Positions 1 to 6,239 of a stretch of 6,812 bases of DNA are shown one piece after another (position 1 is the stretch's first letter; the number at the start of each line of letters is the position of its first letter). A model generated the notes under the pieces. It worked only from the letters and a program-made list of their open reading frames with translations. It was not told where the DNA came from and did no database searches. The stretch spans positions 1-6,812 of the forward strand of contig JACCXE010000170.1 in the NCBI GenBank assembly GCA_013697265.1, written 5' to 3'. A program made the position numbers and the translations under genes. Source of the stretch: Actinomycetota bacterium (GTDB taxonomy: Bacteria; Actinomycetota; Acidimicrobiia; Acidimicrobiales; JACCXE01).

Positions 1-1782
1 GAGCCACAGCGCGCCGAGGATCGAGCCCGTGATCGTGGTGACGCCGCCGAGGATGACCATCGCGACGAGCGCGAGCGAGAGCTCGACCGCGAAAGTGCTC
101 GGCTCGGAGAAGCTCACGAGTAGCCCGCCGTAGAAGTAGCCCGCGACGGAGGCGATCATGCCGGCCAAGACGAACGCGATGAGCTTGATCCGGCGGGGCG
201 GGACGGCGAGCGTCGCGGCGGCGGGCTCGTTGTCGCGCACCGCCATCATGGCCCGCCCGATGCCACTGACCCGCAGGCGGTTCACCGCGGTTGCGGTGAT
301 CACGAGAACCACGAGGCAGAGCCAGTAGTAGTTGCGCTCGTCCTGGAAGTCCACACCCCACAGCGTCGGTCGGGGGATTTCGAGCGACGACCGCCCGCCC
401 ACGTTGTGCACCAGCCAGCGCTGTTGGTAGAGCCATCCCTGGGCCGCGACAGCAAAGCCGAGCGTGGTGACGGCGAGGAACAGGCCGCGCAGCCGCAGAG
501 CGGGGAGCCCGATGGCGAGGGCCACCAGCCCGCCCGCGATCGCGGCGTACAACAGCGCCATCCACGGCGGGTACCCGAGCTCGTGCATGCGCCCGCCCAC
601 GATGGCGCCGAGGCCGACGAAGGCGAACTGTCCGAGCGATACCTGGCCGGCGAAACCGGTGAGGACCACGAGCGACAGACCCATCGTGGCGAAAACCACG
701 ATGCTGGTGAGCAGCACCCGGTGGGCATTGCTGAAGGGAACGGGCAGGAGCACGGAGAGCGCGATGAGCCCGCCGATCATCGCGACTTTCGCGGCCCGGA
801 TCTGTGGCAGCCGCGCGACCGTGGGAGGTAGCTGGCGCAGCGAACCCGCCAGGGACCACGAACTCGACTCGGCGCCGCGGGCGAGAGCGCCGAAGCCTTT
901 GCGCACGAGCAGGCTTCCCAGGATGATCGCGAACAGCGTGATCTCGAGGACGCCACCGGTCGGGTAGTTCCACAGCACCAGTTGCTCGGTGAGGCCGATG
1001 AAGATGCCGCCTGCGAAAACCGCAGGAAGGCTCACCATCCCGCCGATCATGGCCGCCGCCAATGCCCGCAACATCAAGGACGGCCCGAGAGCGACGCGGG
1101 TGACGATCGGTTGCGTCGGGCCGACGAGGATCGCCGACGCGCCGGCCAGCACGCCCGCGATAGTCCACACCGCGAGCGACACCTTGCGCACGGGCACGCC
1201 GGCAAGGCGGGCCGCGTCGTTGTTCTCGGCCGCGGCTCGGCTGGCGAGGCCGAGGCGGGTGCGGCGGAAGAAGACCGTGACCCCGAGGGCGAGCACGGGC
1301 ACCGCCACGACGATGAGGATCCGTCCCGAGTCGAGCCGCAACGAACCGATGGTCACCGCGAGATCGAACGGCGTCGGGAACACCGCGCTACCCAGGTCGT
1401 CTTTCGGAATGAACGCGCCGATGGCATAGAAGAGCTGCGAGATCCCGATCGTCGCCACCAGCACGATGAGCCGCGGTGCCTTCGTCAGCTTGCGGATGAC
1501 CACCAATTCGGTCACCGCGCCTGCGGCTGCGGCCGCGGCCAGCCCGACGACAAGGGCAGCCCAGTAGTTCCAGTGTCGCGAGATTACGAGGACGGGGATG
1601 AGGCTCGCGGCCAGCGCCCCCATCTCGCCGTGGGCGAAGTTGATCACCCGCGAGGACTTGTAGACGATCACGAGACCGATGCCGAGCAGCGCGTAGATCA
1701 GTCCGGTGACGAGCCCCAGCACCACGACCTCGAGCGGCACCTGGAACGACGTGAACGGCACCTCGAAGACGGCGAGGATCAC
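1..1782 (-). CDS. livHM: Fused LivH-LivM permease of a branched-chain amino acid-type ABC transporter (3' end outside window)
   Basis: Membrane channel of a Liv/HAAT-family ABC importer, with both permease subunits in one chain. The frame runs from GTG at 1782 to the window edge, 594 codons without a stop. Residues about 20-300 are LivH-like: INFAHGEMGALAA at 47-59 and an EAA-type loop GLASRAAAENNDAARLAGVP at 178-197, which contacts the ATPase. A polar linker (about 300-332) follows. Residues about 333-594 are LivM-like: TGFAGQVSLGQFAFVGLGA at 375-393, LRGLFLAVTTLGFA at 431-444, and a second EAA loop GRAMMAVRDNEPAAATLAV at 509-527. LivH and LivM are usually separate proteins of about 300 residues each. 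The GTG start overlaps the livF stop (GTGA), which fixes the start and suggests coupled translation. LivM is not finished at the edge, so the protein ends further left, perhaps in a fused LivG. The substrate cannot be read from the sequence. Family assignment is very sure; the fusion is read directly. Confidence 0.93.
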   Translation of the reverse strand, partial: MILAVFEVPFTSFQVPLEVVVLGLVTGLIYALLGIGLVIVYKSSRVINFAHGEMGALAASLIPVLVISRHWNYWAALVVGLAAAAAAGAVTELVVIRKLTKAPRLIVLVATIGISQLFYAIGAFIPKDDLGSAVFPTPFDLAVTIGSLRLDSGRILIVVAVPVLALGVTVFFRRTRLGLASRAAAENNDAARLAGVPVRKVSLAVWTIAGVLAGASAILVGPTQPIVTRVALGPSLMLRALAAAMIGGMVSLPAVFAGGIFIGLTEQLVLWNYPTGGVLEITLFAIILGSLLVRKGFGALARGAESSSWSLAGSLRQLPPTVARLPQIRAAKVAMIGGLIALSVLLPVPFSNAHRVLLTSIVVFATMGLSLVVLTGFAGQVSLGQFAFVGLGAIVGGRMHELGYPPWMALLYAAIAGGLVALAIGLPALRLRGLFLAVTTLGFAVAAQGWLYQQRWLVHNVGGRSSLEIPRPTLWGVDFQDERNYYWLCLVVLVITATAVNRLRVSGIGRAMMAVRDNEPAAATLAVPPRRIKLIAFVLAGMIASVAGYFYGGLLVSFSEPSTFAVELSLALVAMVILGGVTTITGSILGALWL

Positions 1783-2519
1783 GTCGGCACGGGCTTTTCG
1801 GCGCCGAAGAACACTGACCGGACGAGGTCGCCCCGATCCAGAAGTTCAGCCGTCGCGCCCCGAAAGCGGATCGCGCCCTTCTCCATGAAGTACGCGTCTT
1901 GGGCGAGGCTGAGCGCGATGTTCAGCGACTGCTCGACGAGCAGCACGGTCGTGCCCGCGGCGACCACCCGCTCGACGACGCCGAGGATCTCCTGCATCAC
2001 CACGGGGGCGAGCCCGAGGGAGAGCTCGTCGATCAGCAGCAGCTCCGGTGAGGCCATGAGCGCCCGTGAGATCGCCATCATCTGTTGCTCGCCGCCCGAC
2101 AGCGTCCCCCCCGCCTGGTTTACCCGGGAGCGCAGCGGAGCGAAGAGGTCGAGCACCTCATCGAACCGTTGCGTCACTCGGGCCGAGTCGCGCAGGAATG
2201 GGTAGGCGCCGATGCGGATGTTTTCGGCGACGGTCAGCGACGGGAAGGTGGCCTTGCCGCCTTCGATGAGCGTCATCCCCCGTGTCGCCCGATCCTCGGG
2301 CGCGAGCGTGGTGACGTCCTCACCCCGGAACCGAACGGTGCCGCGGTCCGGTGTCAGCAGGCCCGACACCACCTTCAGCAGGGTCGATTTCCCGGCGCCG
2401 TTCGTTCCCAGCAGCGCCACCGCATCGCCAGCGACGACGGTCAGGTTCACGTCGAAGAGCACCTGGAGCGGTCCGTAGGAGAAGTCGAGATCCTCGACCT
2501 CGAGGATCGGGTCTTTCAT
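1779..2519 (-). CDS. livF: LivF-type ATP-binding protein of the branched-chain amino acid-type ABC transporter
   Basis: Cytoplasmic ATPase that powers the importer, 246 residues, a normal LivF length. Walker A is GTNGAGKST (38-46), the ABC signature is LSGGEQQ (140-146), and Walker B is LLLIDELSLGLAP (160-172), with the usual proline after Asp-Glu replaced by Leu. The LivF-specific switch region reads LLVEQSLNIAL (193-203); LivF proteins carry Gln where most ABC ATPases have the H-loop His, so this is a family trait and not a defect. The region that normally reads like PEGRRIFPSLTV is here IEGGKATFPSLTV (85-97). ATG at 2519 is chosen because it overlaps the upstream stop as ATGA and gives the family's usual N-terminus, MKDPILEVEDLDFSYG. 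The in-frame start at 2579 would add 20 unrelated residues inside the upstream gene. The gene also overlaps the permease start (GTGA). It pairs with a LivG not seen here. Confidence 0.95.
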   Translation of the reverse strand: MKDPILEVEDLDFSYGPLQVLFDVNLTVVAGDAVALLGTNGAGKSTLLKVVSGLLTPDRGTVRFRGEDVTTLAPEDRATRGMTLIEGGKATFPSLTVAENIRIGAYPFLRDSARVTQRFDEVLDLFAPLRSRVNQAGGTLSGGEQQMMAISRALMASPELLLIDELSLGLAPVVMQEILGVVERVVAAGTTVLLVEQSLNIALSLAQDAYFMEKGAIRFRGATAELLDRGDLVRSVFFGAEKPVPT

Positions 2520-4021
2520 GGCAGGAACAAGGGCGCGAAGGCGCCGGTCGCCCGCCAGCAGGTGCAGGCGGCGGACCACTTCAGCGTGCGCTGCAGTTGG
2601 GCCCCGTCGTGGCGGCCGGGCCCGAAGCTGACTGCGCCGAACTGGAGCGTCGGCTGGTCGCGGAACGACTCGAGGCCGGCGATGAACGACGCCTGCGTGA
2701 GGTCGCGGCCGGCGGCGTTAAGCGAGTGCAGGACGACGCGGCCCAAGTCGCAGGAGTATCGGACGTAGCCGAACGTGGCACCGTTGCTGCCGTTCGGCCC
2801 CGGACGGACGACCTTCTTACCGGAATACCGTTCGTAGTTGCCGATGCACTTCTCTGACTCGGCCGTCGCCGGCTCGCCCGCGGCCGCCTCCCCGTTGTGG
2901 GTGGTCGTCATCGCCAACGTGTCGTTCCACTGGTTCTTGTCGTAGGTGGACGCGGACACGTCGCTGGTGCCGAAGAGGTAGTCGCTTTCGATGTAGGTCG
3001 GCTTGTACCCCTGGCCCTGGGCCTGCTGAAGGAAGCCACCCTTGGAGGTGAGGAGAATGACGACGTCGACTTGCGCGGTGCGGAAGCGCTGCACGGCGAG
3101 CGCGTCGCCGGGGCCGCCGAGGCTCTGATCGGTGGTCGCTTCGACCACGTCGGTCACGCCGACCGAGGCGAGCTCACTCTTGATCGTTTTGAAGATGTCG
3201 GTGGTCGGCGCGTCGTTGAGGTAGTAGACGCCGACCTTTTTACCGGCGATTGTGCCCCGGTTCTTGGCCCAACGCACGAAGTTGCGGACCAAACGGTTGG
3301 TCGACACCTGAAGGCTGAACAGGTTGGGCGCGCTGCGGGCGAACACCGCGTCACTCGGGCCGTCGGTTGTCAGCAACGGGGTCCGGTACTCGCGGGCCAC
3401 GCATTCGGAACCAACCTGGAAGTAGGCGACGCCGACCACGGCGAACACCTTGTCGTCCTGTACGAAACCGAGGCAGGCGGAGCGCTGTGCTCCGGGGTCC
3501 AGAACGTTGTAGGTCCGGAACACGAACTCGATGTTGCGACCCCCGGCGGGCACCTTTTTGTCGCGTTTGTAGCCGTCGAGCAGTGCGCGCCATTGCTCGG
3601 GGACGTCGCCGTTGTCGTACTCGGGCCCGAGCGTTCTCAGCCCGGTGAGGTCCGGGTACGCGATCCCAATCTTGACCGTGGAGTCGGTGACGCCGCGACT
3701 GTTGCCTCCCGGCCCGCGGCCGTCGGGCGATGCTGCGCCACTACCGCTGCCGCCACTACCGCTGCCGCGACGACCGCTGCCGCCACTCCCCCCGGCGGCG
3801 ATGCCGCCGCCGCCTGTCGCCGACTGTGCGTCTCCCGGCGCCGCTTCCTCGCCGTTCGCGATGCCGCCGATCGCGCTCGTCTGGGCTGGCGCTCGACCGG
3901 ACGCCACGACCGACGTCGGCTGGCGGCGTGGGATCGCCACGGTCGCCACGAGGGCGCCGATCAGCAGGCCCGCTACAAGTCCGAACACGCCACCGTTCGA
4001 CAGAGTTGACGATCGTCGCAC
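2516..4021 (-). CDS. Membrane-anchored Liv-type solute-binding protein with Gly/Ser linker
   Basis: Extracellular receptor of the importer (periplasmic-binding-protein family 6, LivK-like), 501 residues. A hydrophobic segment at about 11-30 lies behind a short basic N-terminus (MRRSS). No cysteine lipobox follows it, so the protein is probably held by an uncleaved anchor, or secreted, and is not a lipoprotein. Residues about 40-110 are a low-complexity Ala/Gly/Ser linker partly encoded by 15-bp tandem repeats. The ligand-binding domain begins at about 111 (VTDSTVKIGIAYPDLT) and runs to the C-terminus. Six cysteines (183, 207, 392, 424, 486, 488) could form disulfides outside the cell; the last two form CTCW near the end. 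GTG at 4021 is preceded by GGGGAG at 5-nt spacing, which decides the start. The stop overlaps livF (ATGA), so this is the first gene seen in the operon. The ligand is unknown: amino acid, amide, urea or other small solute. Confidence 0.9.
   Translation of the reverse strand: MRRSSTLSNGGVFGLVAGLLIGALVATVAIPRRQPTSVVASGRAPAQTSAIGGIANGEEAAPGDAQSATGGGGIAAGGSGGSGRRGSGSGGSGSGAASPDGRGPGGNSRGVTDSTVKIGIAYPDLTGLRTLGPEYDNGDVPEQWRALLDGYKRDKKVPAGGRNIEFVFRTYNVLDPGAQRSACLGFVQDDKVFAVVGVAYFQVGSECVAREYRTPLLTTDGPSDAVFARSAPNLFSLQVSTNRLVRNFVRWAKNRGTIAGKKVGVYYLNDAPTTDIFKTIKSELASVGVTDVVEATTDQSLGGPGDALAVQRFRTAQVDVVILLTSKGGFLQQAQGQGYKPTYIESDYLFGTSDVSASTYDKNQWNDTLAMTTTHNGEAAAGEPATAESEKCIGNYERYSGKKVVRPGPNGSNGATFGYVRYSCDLGRVVLHSLNAAGRDLTQASFIAGLESFRDQPTLQFGAVSFGPGRHDGAQLQRTLKWSAACTCWRATGAFAPLFLP
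3737..3790 (-). repeat. 15-bp tandem repeat encoding the Gly/Ser linker
   Basis: Plus-strand unit GCCACTACCGCTGCC occurs exactly at 3737-3751 and 3752-3766. It recurs with two changes at 3767-3781, and a partial copy starts at 3782. Fifteen bases is five codons, so the array stays in frame and encodes GSGSG on the minus strand (GSGRR in the third copy). It lies in the linker between the anchor and the binding domain of the solute-binding protein, where changes in copy number would alter linker length without breaking the protein. Confidence 0.85.
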
Positions 4022-4026
4022 CAGAT

Positions 4027-4032
4027 CTCCCC
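4027..4032 (-). promoter_or_regulatory. Ribosome binding site of the transporter operon
   Basis: GGGGAG on the minus strand, five bases (ATCTG) before the GTG start at 4021. It is the clearest Shine-Dalgarno sequence in the window and fixes the start of the solute-binding protein. Confidence 0.8.
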
Positions 4033-4053
4033 AGCTTCCCCTCGGGCGAAGCT
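4033..4053 (-). promoter_or_regulatory. Hairpin in the putative 5' leader of the transporter operon
   Basis: Minus strand AGCTTC ... GAAGCT forms a 6-bp stem, with two further G-C pairs inside after one mismatch and a 3-nt loop. It abuts the GGGGAG ribosome site directly. It might influence ribosome access or leader stability; that is inference. It has no U-run, so it is not a terminator. Confidence 0.4.
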
Positions 4054-4067
4054 AACACTGGTGTCAG
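4052..4067. promoter_or_regulatory. Imperfect palindrome upstream of the transporter operon (candidate operator)
   Basis: CTAACACTGGTGTCAG: six of eight symmetric positions pair, one of the other two is a G-T opposition, and the central pair does not match. It lies 31-46 bp upstream of the GTG start, where a promoter or operator is expected. I could not assign convincing -35 and -10 boxes here. Confidence 0.3.
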
Positions 4068-4165
4068 GTCGCCACCGGAGGGAAGCCGGCTGCTCGCTCG
4101 CCGCGATACACGCAGGATCACCCATGCATCCGGCGATTAGGGCTGAGCCCTTTCCGGCCCCACCG

Positions 4166-4933
4166 TCAGAGCCTCGATGCGAGCTCGACGGCGAGGTCGA
4201 AGGTCAGTCTCCTGGAAGGCGAGACCGTCCAGTCCCGAGAGTCCCACTCGGGGCCGCTCAGATCGTCGCCGCCATAGAGGAGTTGCGCGAACCGGATCCC
4301 CCGGAAGCGGGCGACCGCGAAGAACGCTGCCGCTTCCATCTCAACGACCAGACATCCTTCGGCCCTGCGCCGCTCGACCTTCTGACGGGTCTCGCGGTAG
4401 ATCGCATCGGTCGTCCAGACCTTGCCAGCAACGAAGGGGACCTTTCGTTCCTCCAGCAAGGCGACGGCGGCCGCGACTCCCTCCGGGTCAGCGTCCACGG
4501 TTCGTGAAGGCGGAAGATAGTGATACGAGGTGCCCTCGTCCCTCACCGCAACGGTGGGAACAACAATGTCGCCGGCGCCCACCTCGGGTGACAGCGTGCC
4601 GCAGCCGCCGCAGGCCACGACCTTTCTCGCTCCCATGACGATCGCCTCCTCGAGGAACCCAGCGGCGAGCGGCGCGCCGACGCCCGGATGGAACACAGCT
4701 ACGTCAACTCCATGGCGATTCAGTTTCCAGATCGGATGGAGACCGTGCGCCGCCTCCAGAGTTCCAACCTGCTCCGCCTCAGCTGGCAGTGAGTCCAGGA
4801 TCTCGCTGTAGAAGCACAGGACAGCCCGTGGTGGGATCGAATCTCGCGCGGCTGCGAGCGTGACCCACTGGTCCAGGACGCCTACGGGGTCCGGGTCGAA
4901 CTCGAACAGTGGGAGCTCCTCGTCCATGCTCAC
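4166..4933 (-). CDS. Nucleoside phosphorylase superfamily protein (uridine/purine phosphorylase-like)
   Basis: Probable cytoplasmic enzyme that splits a nucleoside with phosphate into a free base and a pentose 1-phosphate, 255 residues (usual size about 230-280). Family features in order: HPGVGAPLAAGFLEE (82-96), VVACGGCGTLSP (105-116, the glycine-rich phosphate-site region), TTDAIYRET (174-182), EMEAAAFFAVA (198-208, the Met-Glu segment that binds the ribose hydroxyls in this superfamily), and GGDD (221-224), near where family members have a catalytic Asp. No segment appears missing. GTG at 4933 and ATG at 4927 are both possible starts and neither has a good ribosome site. It lies upstream of the transporter operon on the same strand with a 144-bp gap, so it may be a separate unit. 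Base specificity cannot be read. AMP nucleosidase or MTA/SAH nucleosidase relatives are less likely alternatives. Confidence 0.85.
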   Translation of the reverse strand: MSMDEELPLFEFDPDPVGVLDQWVTLAAARDSIPPRAVLCFYSEILDSLPAEAEQVGTLEAAHGLHPIWKLNRHGVDVAVFHPGVGAPLAAGFLEEAIVMGARKVVACGGCGTLSPEVGAGDIVVPTVAVRDEGTSYHYLPPSRTVDADPEGVAAAVALLEERKVPFVAGKVWTTDAIYRETRQKVERRRAEGCLVVEMEAAAFFAVARFRGIRFAQLLYGGDDLSGPEWDSRDWTVSPSRRLTFDLAVELASRL

Positions 4934-4936
4934 ATC

Positions 4937-4956
4937 TTGTCGTCGATCGAAGACAA
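4937..4956. promoter_or_regulatory. 20-bp palindrome just upstream of the phosphorylase start
   Basis: TTGTCGTCGATCGAAGACAA: nine of ten symmetric positions pair (only the G/A at 4942/4951 fails), around the core TCGATCGA. It ends three bases before the GTG at 4933. The spacing suits an operator overlapping the start of transcription; a hairpin covering the start region of the mRNA is the alternative. Confidence 0.4.
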
Positions 4957-5013
4957 CGAAACTGCATTTGCCCGTGAAGACCGACGTCGATGTACGCGTT
5001 TCGTGCGCTCGGC

Positions 5014-5676
5014 CTAGGTGTGCTTCACCCCAACGAATAGCCCGCGGCCGATCAACCCAACCGGGTCGTGTTCGACCGACATTCCTGCTGCGACGAAGAC
5101 ATCGCGGTACTCGTCGACCTCATAGAGCCCGAGCTCGTGATCCTCGACGATGTGTTCGACGCCCTCGAACGTAGCGATGGTCCAATGCAGAGTGAACGAG
5201 CTCACGTGGCCCTGCCGACCCGTGGTCGACGCGCGAGCCACCGCCATCCCTGGACGCTGAGCCGCCTCGGCCGTCACATGCGGAATCCGCCAGGCATCGG
5301 GGTGAAGCCACGGCTCGACGACCAAGACACCGCCGGGCGACAGGTGCCTCACCATGTTTCCGACGGCCTGGTTGAGGTCGTCAATCGTCAGCATGTAGCC
5401 AACGCTGCTGAATAGGCATGTGACGACGTCGAATGTTCGACCGAACTCGAAGTCGCGCATGTCGCCGATCCGAAGATCGACTTAGGTAGCCGGGCGCGGG
5501 CTCGGCCAAGCATGGCCTCGCTCAGGTCGACGCCACCCACGTCGTCGAACCGTGATCGAAACCTGGCGAGATGAACGCCGGTACCGCGATAGCTGTCCAT
5601 CGTCCGACGGTACGGAGGGAATTCGGGCAAGGCGAGCGACTTTGTCCGCTGGACCGCAGATCTCGTCGTTACGCAT
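5014..5676 (-). pseudogene. Frame-disrupted class I SAM-dependent methyltransferase
   Basis: Two frames together spell one methyltransferase. The N-terminal half of the Rossmann fold lies in the frame covering about 5585-5472: GTGVHLARF (SAM-binding glycine motif, from 5585), GVDLSEAML (acidic residue after strand 2) and RARARLP. The rest is in the frame covering 5472-5014: RIGDMRDF, FDVVTCLFSSVGYM, LSPGGVLVVEPW, and an ending GLIGRGLFVGVKHT before TAG. Joining them needs one extra base near 5473. Without it the first frame runs on into unrelated residues, and the second frame is blocked upstream by TAA at 5484-5482. Before the glycine motif, the expected LLDVACGTG-like strand reads MDSYRGTG, and the first 40-50 residues are not recognisable; ATG at 5676 is the best start guess. 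The total span of about 220 codons suits the family. Either a real pseudogene or a sequence error. The substrate is unknown. Confidence 0.7.
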
Positions 5677-5718
5677 CGGAGACCGCAAGCTCAAGAGTCG
5701 CGCGGGTCGGCCGGGGTT

Positions 5719-6162
5719 CTACCGTTGCCGCCCAAGCAGCGCTCGCTGCGCTCGAACTAAAGCTTCGTACAAGGCCCCGGCTGAATCCATCCACCACCCA
5801 GTGCGCCACCCGTAATCCGGATCAACCACGCGTGCCGCCATCTCTGGATCAAGCTCCCGGAGGTACCGGACGGCGCGACGGCGGTGGAAGCGGTCGGTCG
5901 CGATCACCAGCTGGGCGGTGCCGGCAAGGAGCGGCAGTGACTTCTCGATGTTTTCGAACGTCGATCGGGCGCTCGACTCGATCGAGATCTCGGCGTGCGG
6001 CGGAGCGAGAGCGGCGAGGCGCTCCGCCTCGCCGCGGTGGCCGCTGAGAACGAGTCGGCCTCCCCCATGATCTGACAGCGTCTTCGACGCGACCCCCATC
6101 CGCCATCGCTCGACAACACCGAAACGTCCGCCATACCCGGGCACAAGGATGGTCACGGGCAC
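5719..6162 (-). CDS. DUF218 / YdcF-family protein
   Basis: Small protein of 147 residues of the DUF218 family (ElyC/SanA/YdcF relatives). Members are mostly envelope-associated or of unknown function, and YdcF binds S-adenosylmethionine. Family pattern in order: VPGYGG (7-12), ERWRMGVA (18-25), RLVLSGHRGEAERLA (36-50), IESSARSTFENIEKS (61-75), and VIATDRFHRRRAVRYL (86-101), equivalent to the usual T-x-x-x-H-x-x-R-A segment. No membrane helix is visible, unlike SanA or ElyC, so it resembles the shorter cytosolic form. Starts are GTG at 6162 or GTG at 6156. No ribosome site is present, but TAGGTT (6174-6169) lies six bases before 6162, compatible with leaderless transcription. The methyltransferase remnant begins about 40 bp downstream on the same strand. 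The enzymatic role is not known. Confidence 0.8.
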   Translation of the reverse strand: MPVTILVPGYGGRFGVVERWRMGVASKTLSDHGGGRLVLSGHRGEAERLAALAPPHAEISIESSARSTFENIEKSLPLLAGTAQLVIATDRFHRRRAVRYLRELDPEMAARVVDPDYGWRTGWWMDSAGALYEALVRAQRALLGRQR

Positions 6163-6168
6163 GGAAAC

Positions 6169-6174
6169 AACCTA
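6169..6174 (-). promoter_or_regulatory. Possible -10 element of the DUF218 gene (leaderless start)
   Basis: TAGGTT fits the actinobacterial TANNNT pattern and ends six bases before the GTG at 6162, the spacing expected for an mRNA that begins at its start codon. No matching -35 box was found, so support is weak. Confidence 0.3.
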
Positions 6175-6191
6175 CGAGCCGGGCCGAGACA

Positions 6192-6211
6192 ATCGCCGGG
6201 GTCCCGGCGAT
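6192..6211. promoter_or_regulatory. Perfect 9-bp inverted repeat between DUF218 and the Nudix remnant
   Basis: ATCGCCGGG-GT-CCCGGCGAT: two perfect 9-bp arms with a 2-bp centre, 30 bp upstream of the DUF218 start and 28 bp upstream of the TTG of the plus-strand Nudix remnant. A 2-base loop is too tight for a good hairpin as drawn, and there is no T-run, so an operator for a dimeric regulator is more likely than a terminator. GC-rich DNA raises the chance of random palindromes. Confidence 0.4.
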
Positions 6212-6239
6212 CGGGGGGCATCCGACAGTCGAACCGCTG

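Noticed and set aside
982..2205. Long plus-strand open frame (407 codons) opposite the permease and livF
   Set aside because: The product is rich in Arg, His, Asp and Glu with no recognisable domain, and it lies exactly antisense to genes with full family motifs. Such frames arise from GC-rich codon bias.
2520..2579. Longer livF start at 2579
   Set aside because: The extra 20 residues have no family match and would overlap the upstream gene by 64 bases. ATG at 2519 gives the standard N-terminus and an ATGA overlap.
3737..3790. CRISPR-like array
   Set aside because: Units are 15 bp, contiguous and without spacers, and they are in frame inside a coding region.
2897..4009. Plus-strand open frame (370 codons) opposite the solute-binding protein
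   Set aside because: It is a mirror of a well-supported gene. Its Ala/Thr-rich repeat is the antisense of the Gly/Ser linker.
4139..4151. Palindrome AGGGCTGAGCCCT as terminator of the phosphorylase gene
   Set aside because: A 6-bp stem with a one-base loop and no T-run is too weak to call a terminator.
4061..4507. Plus-strand open frame opposite the phosphorylase 3' half
   Set aside because: Low-information Arg/Pro/Asp-rich product; the opposite strand carries the superfamily motifs.
5571..6047. Plus-strand open frame opposite the DUF218 gene
   Set aside because: Arg/Gly/Ser-rich, no motif, antisense to an intact family member.
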